Shown piece after piece: positions 27,901 through 35,583 of a stretch of 64,000 bases of DNA. The DNA comes from JAOZTV01 sp965371805. Lineage in GTDB: Bacteria; Acidobacteriota; Aminicenantia; UBA2199. The notes beneath the pieces are model-generated. The model had not been told where the DNA came from. It made no database searches and was given only the letters and a program-made list of their open reading frames with translations. Numbering within the stretch: position 1 is the stretch's first letter; every line of letters begins with the position of its first letter. The translations under genes were made by a program, and so were the position numbers. The stretch lies in the NCBI GenBank assembly GCA_965371805.1, contig CBDUZW010000016.1:1-64000 (forward strand). Reading direction: 5' to 3'.

Positions 27901-28583
27901 ATGTATTCTGTCTCTCCTTCCTTTATGTTTCCTCCCGCCAGATTAATGTTTTCTTCATTTAATCTTCTGGTGATATCACTAAATCTGATTTTTGTTGTTG
28001 CAAGTTTTTTTTCATCCAGTTTAATAAGAATCTCTTTTTCAAATCCTCCCTTAACTTTTGCAGCTGCAACACCTTTAATACTTTCAAGTTCTCTTGCTAT
28101 TTCATCCTCTACAATTTCTCTCAGCTCAATTAAGGGTATATCTTTTGAGGATATACCGATCCTTATTACAGGATCAAGAGATGGATCATATCTAAGTATC
28201 ATCGGTCTTTCAACAGTTCTGTCCAGATATGTCTGATCTATTTTTTCGCGGATTTCCTGAGATGCTCTATCAAGATTGACATCCCAGTTAAATTCAAGAA
28301 TTATATCTGATTGTTCAGGTCTTGAGACAGATGTGATCGAAAGCAAATTCTTTATAAGGCTTAGTTGCTCTTCCAATGGTCTTGAAACAGTGTTTTCCAC
28401 CTCCTCAGGTGCTGCACCGGAATATTCTGTACGAACTGTAAATGTTGGATATGAGATTTCCGGCATTAATTCCCAGCTTAATCTCTTAAAACTAACGAGT
28501 CCGAAAACGGCAATTCCAATAACTATCATCAGGATAGCTACCGGCTTATTTGTTGTAAATGCAAATTTTGATCTTTTTTCCAT
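24951..28583 (-). CDS. RND efflux permease with a large hydrophobic insertion
   Basis: A 1,210-residue RND permease with clear HAE-family blocks: LGIGMLVDNSIVVIESIF in TM4 and GIVVNNAIVLIDYIN in TM10. Between the first and second membrane halves (residues about 535-715) it carries some 150 extra residues with several hydrophobic stretches not found in AcrB-like proteins. A second short lysine-rich insertion (about 310-350) lies in the first periplasmic loop. The reading frame is intact throughout, so this is not a frameshift artefact. It follows the adaptor gene after 18 bases and precedes the standard-size RND gene after 12, so it is the middle gene of the operon. Confidence 0.88.
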   Translation of the reverse strand: MEKRSKFAFTTNKPVAILMIVIGIAVFGLVSFKRLSWELMPEISYPTFTVRTEYSGAAPEEVENTVSRPLEEQLSLIKNLLSITSVSRPEQSDIILEFNWDVNLDRASQEIREKIDQTYLDRTVERPMILRYDPSLDPVIRIGISSKDIPLIELREIVEDEIARELESIKGVAAAKVKGGFEKEILIKLDEKKLATTKIRFSDITRRLNEENINLAGGNIKEGETEYIVRTLNEFRSIDEIGKVIIARKEQVAIRLKDIAEVLYSHKERQVITRVDNVESIEINIYKEADSNIVDVSNRVKARLFGTIEQQMFVAKLKKNKDSLNKTKKSKKSFQENRAEKQKTNYLENRLPGSLNFNILSDQAIFIENSINEVKNTALFGGVLAVVILFLFLQHFSTTLIVAISIPLSLIAAFAPLNLFHVSLNIMSLGGLALGIGMLVDNSIVVIESIFRCREDGDGWVDSAIRGVSEVGGAVIASTITTIAVFFPIVFVEGIAGQIFGDLSLAVVFSLLASLLVSLFFIPMLASRKFNLQDKKPALNFSFSFSETKTLKTYFMIPVEIALNFILLFINIIVVSLSIFISFIFVILFPVLVIIDLIFKSHLTDKGKIFSAFIFNKFSNKKVLWKDFFRLLPLDQFTLSMNRKKKWYLYYLFRFFLTSISFMFIRLSMTFFALGYIMVKGFGLILLSIFVPLINLAVKLFNVFFESINKTYPKLLSFSLKNDLKIITLVLTLFLITMLVVLPGIGKELIPEVHQGTIYVNLTFPVGTPVEKTDRLVQNMVKEISKLQLVKDISFYAGTTKDDLSAREIGEHLGKITININKTGDIQKNEEDAISNIRSVLKNFTDLDYNISRPVLFTMKPPIEVIIKGYNLELLRKVSSDLFGKISKLEGLKDVQTTIKAGFPELVIEFDRTRLAHYGMNAFSVASLVKNKIEGFVATKYKEKERRIDVRVFLKDTQRKKAQNLKDLIINPGGEIPIKLSSVANINILSGPNEIRRVNQDRSAIISANIENIDLNEAVANIYNIVEEYSMPPNFTYDLSGQNKEMKTSTDSLIMAMLLAVFLVYIVMASQFESFMHPFLILFTIPMAFIGVFLTLYVLKIPMGVTVFIGMITLVGIVVNNAIVLIDYINLLRKRGIDKLEAIKKAGSIRLRPILITTLTTVLGLLPMALGLGEGAEIRMPMAVSIIAGLLSATLLTLVLIPIVYNRFSK

Positions 28584-28601
28584 TTTTTTTCTTTTTATGT
28601 T

Positions 28602-29702
28602 CTATAAAATAGACTCAATAATTTTGACTTTTGTTTTGTTCTTTAAAGAACTTTTACCTGCTGTTACAAGTTTGTCAGTAATTAGTACTCCTTTAGCGAT
28701 CTCTACTTTAACTCCATCATCAAATCCAACTCCAACTATTTTTTTATGAACAATATTCTTTTTATCAACAGTAAAGACAAATATCTTTCCTCCTTCAAAA
28801 ATCAATGCTTCTTTGGATAAAAGAATGACATTAGAATGTATTTTTTTTACTATTTTTATATTTACAAATTGGCCGACAGATAAGAGACCTTTTTTATCTT
28901 TAACTATAACAGTTACTTTGAATGTACCGCTTTCAGGATCGATCGAGGGCGAAATATTCTTAATTGAGCCTTCAAGTGAAATATCTTTAGCTGTAATAAA
29001 AACCATCTGCTTTTTAAATATTTGTTTTTTCTCCTGTTCAGGAATATTTACTACTGCGATTTTTTCTTTTGTATATATAACTGAAAATGCCAATTGAGAT
29101 GTAGTGATTTTGTTGCCGGTCTTTATATGTCTTTTCGCTACAACGCCGGAGATTGGAGATGTTATTTTTGTATAAGAAAGAAGGAGTTTCTTTTGCTGCC
29201 AATCCAAATCTGCCTGCTCCAAATCAAATTTCGCTTTTTCGTAAGTTTCTTTACTGATCAAAGATTTATTAAATAATTCTTTTTTTCTCTTGAACTCCAT
29301 CTTAAATTGGTTAAAACTGCTCTTAGATTTTTTCTCATTTATAGTTGCTTCTCTTTTATCCAACTCAGCAAGCACTGTACCCTTTTTAACTTCATCACCA
29401 ACATCAAAGAGAATCTTTTCAATTATTCCAGTTGTCATTGGGTAAATATCAGAGGCTTTCTCAGTGTCAATATTACTGGAAAATAATAAAAAGGAACTAA
29501 TGTCTCCCTTCTTAGGAGATATTACCTGTACAGGAACGGTATCATCCGCATCTTTTTTTTTATCCTTTCCTGTTTTTTTATCAGGCTCACTATTTTTTTG
29601 TTCTGTGCTATTTTTTACTTTTTTTTCTTCTGCCTTTCCCTGTCCGCAATTGATAACAAATGCTATAAGGACTAAAACAATTATCATTTTCCAGTTTTTC
29701 AT
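28602..29702 (-). CDS. RND periplasmic adaptor (membrane fusion protein)
   Basis: A protein of about 366 residues with a hydrophobic N terminus ending VINC, a possible relaxed lipobox with Cys20. It continues with a Lys/Asp-rich linker and the HlyD/AcrA-type lipoyl halves (GDEVKKGTVLAELDKREA about residues 98-115; ITSPISGVVAKRHIKTGN about 173-190) flanking a helical hairpin, followed by beta-barrel and membrane-proximal domains. It links the inner-membrane RND pumps to an outer-membrane channel. ATG 29702 was chosen because GAGGAG lies 7 bases upstream; the TTG five codons earlier is inside that site. First gene of the RND operon, divergent from the sensor kinase gene. Confidence 0.9.
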   Translation of the reverse strand: MKNWKMIIVLVLIAFVINCGQGKAEEKKVKNSTEQKNSEPDKKTGKDKKKDADDTVPVQVISPKKGDISSFLLFSSNIDTEKASDIYPMTTGIIEKILFDVGDEVKKGTVLAELDKREATINEKKSKSSFNQFKMEFKRKKELFNKSLISKETYEKAKFDLEQADLDWQQKKLLLSYTKITSPISGVVAKRHIKTGNKITTSQLAFSVIYTKEKIAVVNIPEQEKKQIFKKQMVFITAKDISLEGSIKNISPSIDPESGTFKVTVIVKDKKGLLSVGQFVNIKIVKKIHSNVILLSKEALIFEGGKIFVFTVDKKNIVHKKIVGVGFDDGVKVEIAKGVLITDKLVTAGKSSLKNKTKVKIIESIL

Positions 29703-29787
29703 AAATATTCTCCTCAATATTTTCTTTCTACTTAATATAATAGTAACGAAGTAATTATAAAAAAGTTTACAAAAAAATGAAAAAACA

Positions 29788-29817
29788 TTGACTTCTTTTT
29801 AGAAATAATTGTACTAT
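29788..29817 (+). promoter_or_regulatory. Promoter of the propeller sensor kinase
   Basis: TTGACT at 29788-29793, an 18-base spacer and TACTAT at 29812-29817, about 42 bases before the chosen TTG start at 29860. The region is shared with the divergent RND operon, so coordinated control is possible. Confidence 0.45.
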
Positions 29818-29859
29818 GTGTTTTAACTTTGTTTTAAAAAAATGTATAAGGAGTTAAGG

Positions 29860-32800
29860 TTGAGAGTTTCTTTTCTGGAATTAAAAAATCGATTAATCTT
29901 AATGCTGGTTTTGTTTTTTTTTCTGATAGGATATAGTCCAGCTATTTTCAGTCTTGATCAACAGAAAAATATTTCTCAATACCTTATTGATAGTTATTCA
30001 ACAGCTGATGGCTTGCCCCAAAACTCTATCTTGTCTATTGTTCAGACAGATGATGGATATTTGTGGATGGGAACTTATGAAGGTTTGGTAAGGTATAATG
30101 GTTTAGATTTTGAAACCTTTAATAAAAAAAATGTATCAAATATAAAAAGCAATAGTATCAGCTCTCTTTGTAAAGATAGTAAAAATAGATTATGGATAGG
30201 TACACCAGATGGATTGATCTGTTATAGTAATGAAAAATTTGTTCGATATTCAGTGGAAGATGGACTTGTTGGTAATTTTATTTTGAAAATATATGAAGAT
30301 AGCAAAAAAAGAATCTGGATTGGAACTACAGATGGACTAAGCTTAAAAGTTGGAAAAAATTTCAAAAACTATACTAAAAAAAACGGTCTAGCTCATAATT
30401 ATATACTCAGAATAGTTGATGATGTAAATGGTAATCTTCTGGTTTCTACAGGAAAAATTGGATTTGATCTTATAAAGAAAGATAAAGTATTGCATTATTC
30501 GACTAAGAATGGATTGACTAGTAATTTTGTTCGAGCTCTATATAGACTGAAAGATGGAAGGATTTTAATTGGAATGAGAGGTGGCGGTATCTCCGTATTC
30601 GAAAATGAAAAAATTTCTAAGTTTAAGCCTGAACATGAATTGTCAACAAAAGATGTTATGGCAATTTATCAGGATGTTCATGAAACCATATGGATAGGTA
30701 CAGAAAAAAGTGGTTTGTATTGTTATAAAAATGAAGTCTTTTCAAATCGTTTCTTAAACCAGAAAGGAAAGAATAGTTTAATTAGAACATTTCTTGAAGA
30801 TCGGGAGGGTAGTCTCTGGATTGGATCAAAAAGTGGTCTATTTCGAATAATGGATGGTAAATATTCTGAATTCAATTCTAAAAATATTTTACCTTTTAAT
30901 ACTGTAAGAACTGTATTCGAAGATAGAAAAGGAACTCTTTGGTTAGGGTCGGAAGAAAAAGGCTTGTTTACCTTTGATATTAATTCACTTAGTTCCAAAT
31001 ACAAAAAAATCAATATATATAATCATAATGTTCGTTCGATAACGGAAGATCAGGATGGCGTTATCTGGTATGGTACTCTGGGAAATGGAGTTTTTAAAAT
31101 TATTGAGAATAACATAGAACAATATTCAACATCGAATGGGTTATCAAACAATTTTGTCAGAGTTGTATTTGCAGATAGTAGAAATGGCATATGGGTTGGA
31201 ACTAATGGTGGAGGTGTGAATCTAATTAAAAATGGCAATATTATTAAGTACTCTACAAAAAATGGTCTTTCTGATGACTTTATATATTCAATAAATGAGG
31301 ATATTTACGGTAGGATTTGGATTGGAACTTATAGTGGTGGTTTGAATAGAATTGATGGAAATAAAATAAATGTTTATGGTCAGAATTCAGGTCTTAAGGA
31401 TAATATTTATTGGGCCATATATCCGGATAAAAATGGCTCTGTCTGGTTTGGGACTAATGGTGGAGGTCTGTTCTGGTTTAAGGATGAAAAATTTTTTAAT
31501 TTTAATACTGAACATGGACTTTACAGTGATCTTGCTTTCCAAATTCTTGAAGCACAAATATTGGATAAAGACAGTGGAAAGAAAAAGGATTATCTTTGGA
31601 TGAACTGTAATAATGGTGTTTTTATAATAAATAAAAAAGAGATAGAAGCATATGTCCCCGGGAAAAGTAAAAATCTCAAATGTAAGGTTTTTGGGATATT
31701 AAATCGAAATATTGGGATAATTGGTGGTGGACCAGCTCAACCTGCAGGATGGAAAGGAAAAGATGGGAAAATTTATTTTAGTGGAAAAAATGGGCTTTCT
31801 GTTTTTAATCCAGAAAATATTTATATAAATAAAGTCCCGCCAGATGTTATAATTAGTAAACTTGAAGTTGACAGGATAAAAGTTGATGGAATTGATTATA
31901 ATAATAAAAAAGTAGTTAAAATTCCTCCTGGTAAAAAGAGATTTGAATTTTTTTATACTGGATTAAGCTATATTAATGCAAAAGAGATTAACTACAAATA
32001 TAAAATTGAAGGAATAGATAAAAATTGGGTCAATGCAGGAACAGAAAAAAAAGCTTTATATATGAATATTTCTCCTGGCTATTATTCATTTAAATTAATG
32101 GCATATAATAGTGACGGGATAAGAAGTGAAAAAGTTGTTTCAATATTATTTGAGTTTCAGGCATTTTTCTGGCAGACGATATTGTTTAAAATCAGTATAT
32201 TTTTTTTATTGCTTTTTATAATAATATTATACATTAGATTACGTATAAGACGAGTTAAAAAAGTGATGAGGATTGAAACCAGGCAAAAGCTGAATCTTCA
32301 GCGAATTGAAATTGAAAAAAATAATTTGGAAAAAGAGATCTCTCAAAAAAGAGATTTTACTGCAATGATAATTCATGATTTAAAGAGTCCTTTGACAGCA
32401 CTTATTGGCTATGCTGAAATGATAAAAACATCTGAAACATCTGGTATAGAAAAAATCGAATATAAAAGAATCGGAGATGTTATGTCCAGATCTCTTGATA
32501 ATATACTTAAATTAGTAAACAGCATGCTTGACCTTTCTAAATTTGAAGCTGGGAAAATGGATTTAAATCAGAAAGAGACATCGCTTGTTAAGATAACTGA
32601 AGATGTATTAGAAATGGTTGAACCATTGATAAATAAAAAGCAACTAAGTATTGAGAGAAGGTATAATTATAATGATATGTTATTTTGTGACCCGGATAAA
32701 ATAGGTCAGATAATTCATAATCTAATAAATAATGGGATAAAATTTTCATCTGAAAATGGTTCTATCTATATCAAGATAAATGATTCTGTTGAACAATATG

Positions 32801-33042
32801 GCTTTGTTGAGTTTGCCGTAATAGATGAAGGTATTGGTGTTGAAGAAAACAAGAGAAAAGACCTGTTTAAAATATATTCACAGCTTGGAAGTACTGAAGA
32901 TAATGAAAAAGGGACAGGTCTTGGACTGAATATTTCACGTATTATCGCAGAGGCTCACAAAGGTGAAATTGGTTATAGAAAAAAACCTACAGGAAAGGGA
33001 AGTATTTTCTTTTTTACTTTGCCAAAAAAACGAAAAGAGTAA
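29860..33042 (+). CDS. Two-component sensor kinase with Reg_prop beta-propellers
   Basis: About 1,060 residues. An N-terminal signal-anchor is followed by about a dozen two-component-propeller repeats (recurring WIGT..GL / LWMGT motifs, residues about 40-610). Then come a Y_Y_Y domain (about 690-765), a membrane helix (about 771-795), HisKA with His839 in IIHDLKSPLTALIGY and HATPase with HNLINNG, DEGIGV and GTGLGLNISR. The propellers sense periplasmic ligands. Unlike many such proteins it has no receiver or DNA-binding domain, and no response-regulator gene adjoins it. TTG at 29860 is preferred, with AAGGAG six bases upstream; the ATG at 29842 overlaps that site. The divergent RND operon is a plausible target. 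Confidence 0.9.
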   Translation: MRVSFLELKNRLILMLVLFFFLIGYSPAIFSLDQQKNISQYLIDSYSTADGLPQNSILSIVQTDDGYLWMGTYEGLVRYNGLDFETFNKKNVSNIKSNSISSLCKDSKNRLWIGTPDGLICYSNEKFVRYSVEDGLVGNFILKIYEDSKKRIWIGTTDGLSLKVGKNFKNYTKKNGLAHNYILRIVDDVNGNLLVSTGKIGFDLIKKDKVLHYSTKNGLTSNFVRALYRLKDGRILIGMRGGGISVFENEKISKFKPEHELSTKDVMAIYQDVHETIWIGTEKSGLYCYKNEVFSNRFLNQKGKNSLIRTFLEDREGSLWIGSKSGLFRIMDGKYSEFNSKNILPFNTVRTVFEDRKGTLWLGSEEKGLFTFDINSLSSKYKKINIYNHNVRSITEDQDGVIWYGTLGNGVFKIIENNIEQYSTSNGLSNNFVRVVFADSRNGIWVGTNGGGVNLIKNGNIIKYSTKNGLSDDFIYSINEDIYGRIWIGTYSGGLNRIDGNKINVYGQNSGLKDNIYWAIYPDKNGSVWFGTNGGGLFWFKDEKFFNFNTEHGLYSDLAFQILEAQILDKDSGKKKDYLWMNCNNGVFIINKKEIEAYVPGKSKNLKCKVFGILNRNIGIIGGGPAQPAGWKGKDGKIYFSGKNGLSVFNPENIYINKVPPDVIISKLEVDRIKVDGIDYNNKKVVKIPPGKKRFEFFYTGLSYINAKEINYKYKIEGIDKNWVNAGTEKKALYMNISPGYYSFKLMAYNSDGIRSEKVVSILFEFQAFFWQTILFKISIFFLLLFIIILYIRLRIRRVKKVMRIETRQKLNLQRIEIEKNNLEKEISQKRDFTAMIIHDLKSPLTALIGYAEMIKTSETSGIEKIEYKRIGDVMSRSLDNILKLVNSMLDLSKFEAGKMDLNQKETSLVKITEDVLEMVEPLINKKQLSIERRYNYNDMLFCDPDKIGQIIHNLINNGIKFSSENGSIYIKINDSVEQYGFVEFAVIDEGIGVEENKRKDLFKIYSQLGSTEDNEKGTGLGLNISRIIAEAHKGEIGYRKKPTGKGSIFFFTLPKKRKE

Positions 33043-33162
33043 TATTAAAAATTGATATCCATCATATCTATTAAGTCCATTTCTCTATTCATCCTTTAGT
33101 AAAAAATGACAAATAAACCTGAAGATTCTGTATCAATGTCTGGTCTTTAAATCTTTATGGAA

Positions 33163-34053
33163 TTACAGTCCCCGTTCATATTCTTCTCTTAGATTGGCAA
33201 GAGAAGGGTTATTGAGTGCAAAATCTATCTTTTCAAGTAATGATTTTTTGTCCCGTCCCAGTATTCCTTTAAGAATGAGGTAATTGGAGGCATGGTCACT
33301 CCTGAATATTGATCTTTCCAGTTCTGTTTTTTTTATGAATAGTTTTAACTCTTCTATCAACTGGATCTGGTTCATCTCTAAATAATCCCCGTCAAACTGT
33401 TTTTTGTAATGATCGACCCCAAATGGGAAACTTAATACCAGGGTTGATACATATTCAGGCTGTGCAGAATTAACTACTTTTGCAGATTGTTCTGCATGCT
33501 GTTTTGTGTATAAAGATCCACCAAGTCCGGTAAGTATCATAACGGAACTTTTTATCCCGGCCTTTTTGGCTTTTAATAATCCTTCTACTGTTGAACTGAA
33601 GCTTTCGCCTTTGTTGATCATTTTTAGTAATTTATCATCACCTGATTCTATTCCAACATAGATAAGACCTAAACCGGCTTCTTTCAATTCTTTGAGTTCA
33701 TCGTCAGATTTTGAAAGGATGTCACCCGGTAAAGCATAGGTTGAAACTCTCCTGAGTTCCGGGAAAGAGGCTCTTAATAAATTCAGAATTGGCAGAAGTT
33801 TTTTTGAAGATAGAACCATTGCATTCCCGTCAGCAAGGAAGACCCTTTTTACTGGAATCTGACACTTTTTTATCATATTAACTTCTTCTACTATTTTCGA
33901 AAATGTTTTTATCTCGAATTCCTTTGACTTATACATTTCACAAAAATGACATCTATTCCATGAACAGCCAAAAGTTACCTGAAGGATCAAAGACCGCCAT
34001 TCACTCGGAGGACGAAAAAGAGGCTCATTATAATTAATTGGAAAGTCGATCAT
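33163..34053 (-). CDS. Radical SAM protein
   Basis: A 296-residue radical SAM enzyme with the cluster motif TFGCSWNRCHFCEMYK (residues about 27-42, C-x4-C-x2-C spacing). It also has VFLADGNAMVL and a YVGIESGDDKLLKMINKG segment (about 136-153) typical of the TIM-barrel core of HemN/Elp3-like and COG1032 proteins. No B12-binding or extra cluster domain is present. The substrate is unknown. It stands alone, convergent with the sensor kinase and divergent from the methyltransferase cassette. Confidence 0.8.
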   Translation of the reverse strand: MIDFPINYNEPLFRPPSEWRSLILQVTFGCSWNRCHFCEMYKSKEFEIKTFSKIVEEVNMIKKCQIPVKRVFLADGNAMVLSSKKLLPILNLLRASFPELRRVSTYALPGDILSKSDDELKELKEAGLGLIYVGIESGDDKLLKMINKGESFSSTVEGLLKAKKAGIKSSVMILTGLGGSLYTKQHAEQSAKVVNSAQPEYVSTLVLSFPFGVDHYKKQFDGDYLEMNQIQLIEELKLFIKKTELERSIFRSDHASNYLILKGILGRDKKSLLEKIDFALNNPSLANLREEYERGL

Positions 34054-34347
34054 TTATATTAATAGCATAATTCAAATTAAAATGCACGGTAAATGATATC
34101 TTAATGTTTATTAATGAGATAAATAACTCATAACTCAGAAACTATAAAATTTAATAGAATTCTTAACCAAAAGATGTTTAATTGAAGATAATAAAACAAT
34201 GTTTTTTAATTTGGTTTTAAAGTTATATCTTATTTGAAACGGGAATTGATTTTATAGTTTTCTTTTTTATTTAAATATAGTATCATATAAAAAGAAATGA
34301 TATGAATAAAGAGGAAATGAATATATTAAATGGGATTTGATTAAACA
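34054..34347. other. Intergenic region before the methyltransferase cassette
   Basis: An AT-rich 294-base gap. It contains a widely separated 12-base inverted repeat (AAACTATAAAAT at 34139-34150 and ATTTTATAGTTT at 34249-34260) and a 12-codon reading frame (34302-34340) ending 7 bases before the methyltransferase ATG. In such AT-rich DNA either may be chance. It marks the left border of the accessory island. Confidence 0.35.
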
Positions 34348-35583
34348 ATGGTAAAGAAGAATACATATATTGATTTATTTGCAGGTTGTGGAGGACTTTC
34401 TTTGGGGCTAAATCATGCTGGTTGGAATGGACTCTTTGCAATTGAAAAAAGCCCGCATGCTTTTTTAACACTGAAGCATAACCTAATTGACAGATTAAAT
34501 CATTTCCAATGGCCATCTTGGTTGGAACAAAAAGAACATGATATTGATTTTGTTTTGCAGACCCATAAATCGAATCTAGTTAATTTGAAAAATAAAGTTG
34601 ATTTAGTGGTGGGTGGTCCTCCGTGTCAAGGGTTTTCTACCGCTGGAAGAAGAGTTGAAAGTGATCACAGAAACAAACTAATCAATTCATATATTAATTT
34701 TATAAGAATGGTACAACCTAAAATAGTTTTTTTTGAAAATGTGAAGGGTTTTACACAGCGGTTTAAAAAAAATAAAAGTAAAGGTATTCGATATTCTGAG
34801 TATGTTCAAAAAGCACTTAGGCGTTCTGGAAAAGAGTTTACAGGTTATGATGTACATGGTGAACTTATAAATTTTGCTGAATATGGAATACCTCAAAAAA
34901 GGACTCGATTTATTCTTATTGGAATAAGAAAAGATTTAAGAGAAACTCTTCAAGTAAAACCAAAAGATTTTTTTTTGGATATAAAGAAGAAGAAATATAA
35001 GTTTTTACTTAACAAAAACCTTAATCTAACTCAGAATATAGGTGATGCAATTTCTGATTTATTAGAGTGTAATGGCAAGATAAATTGTCCTGATTCAAAT
35101 GGTTTTTCTTCGTCAATATATGATATACCAAAAAGTAATTATCAACGGTTATTAAGAATTAATCTAAAAAAGGAGATTGTTCCTGATAGTCACAGGTTTG
35201 CTAATCATGGTAGAGAAACTATTAAACTTTTTAGTTCTTTACTTGAAAAGGCTCCCAAAGGCAAGCGTATTGTAGGAGAAGAGAGAAAGATATTTAATAT
35301 AAAGAAAAGAAGTATATTGGTTTTTGACAAAAACTCTCCTAGTCCAACTTTAACTTCTCATCCAGATGATTATGTACATTATTCTGAACCTAGGATATTA
35401 ACAGTAAGGGAATATGCCAGAATACAATCATTTCCAGATTGGTTTGAATTTAAAGCAAAGTATACAACAGGTGGAAAATTACGAAGAGTAGAAGTGCCAA
35501 GATACACTCAAGTCGGAAATGCTATCCCTCCATTGTTTGGAGAACAAGCAGGAATAGTACTGAAGGATTTCATAAATGGCTAA
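34348..35583 (+). CDS. DNA (cytosine-5) methyltransferase
   Basis: A 411-residue C5 methyltransferase with the ordered motifs: I (DLFAGCGGLSLGL, residues about 9-21), IV (GGPPCQGFSTAGRR with catalytic Cys93), VI (FFENVKGF), VIII (QKRTRFILIGIR), IX region (YARIQSFPDWFEF) and X (QVGNAIPP). The target-recognition part lies between VIII and IX (about residues 210-340). It methylates a specific DNA sequence that cannot be predicted from here. No recognisable restriction endonuclease gene is beside it. Instead it overlaps the next gene by 8 bases, coupling it to a histidine-kinase-like ATPase. No clear ribosome site is seen at the ATG. Confidence 0.92.
   Translation: MVKKNTYIDLFAGCGGLSLGLNHAGWNGLFAIEKSPHAFLTLKHNLIDRLNHFQWPSWLEQKEHDIDFVLQTHKSNLVNLKNKVDLVVGGPPCQGFSTAGRRVESDHRNKLINSYINFIRMVQPKIVFFENVKGFTQRFKKNKSKGIRYSEYVQKALRRSGKEFTGYDVHGELINFAEYGIPQKRTRFILIGIRKDLRETLQVKPKDFFLDIKKKKYKFLLNKNLNLTQNIGDAISDLLECNGKINCPDSNGFSSSIYDIPKSNYQRLLRINLKKEIVPDSHRFANHGRETIKLFSSLLEKAPKGKRIVGEERKIFNIKKRSILVFDKNSPSPTLTSHPDDYVHYSEPRILTVREYARIQSFPDWFEFKAKYTTGGKLRRVEVPRYTQVGNAIPPLFGEQAGIVLKDFING

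Noticed and set aside
34139..34260. Twelve-base inverted repeat as an island attachment site
   Set aside because: Both arms are almost purely A/T with 98 bases between them. In this AT-rich background chance is a sufficient explanation, and no integrase or direct repeat was seen.
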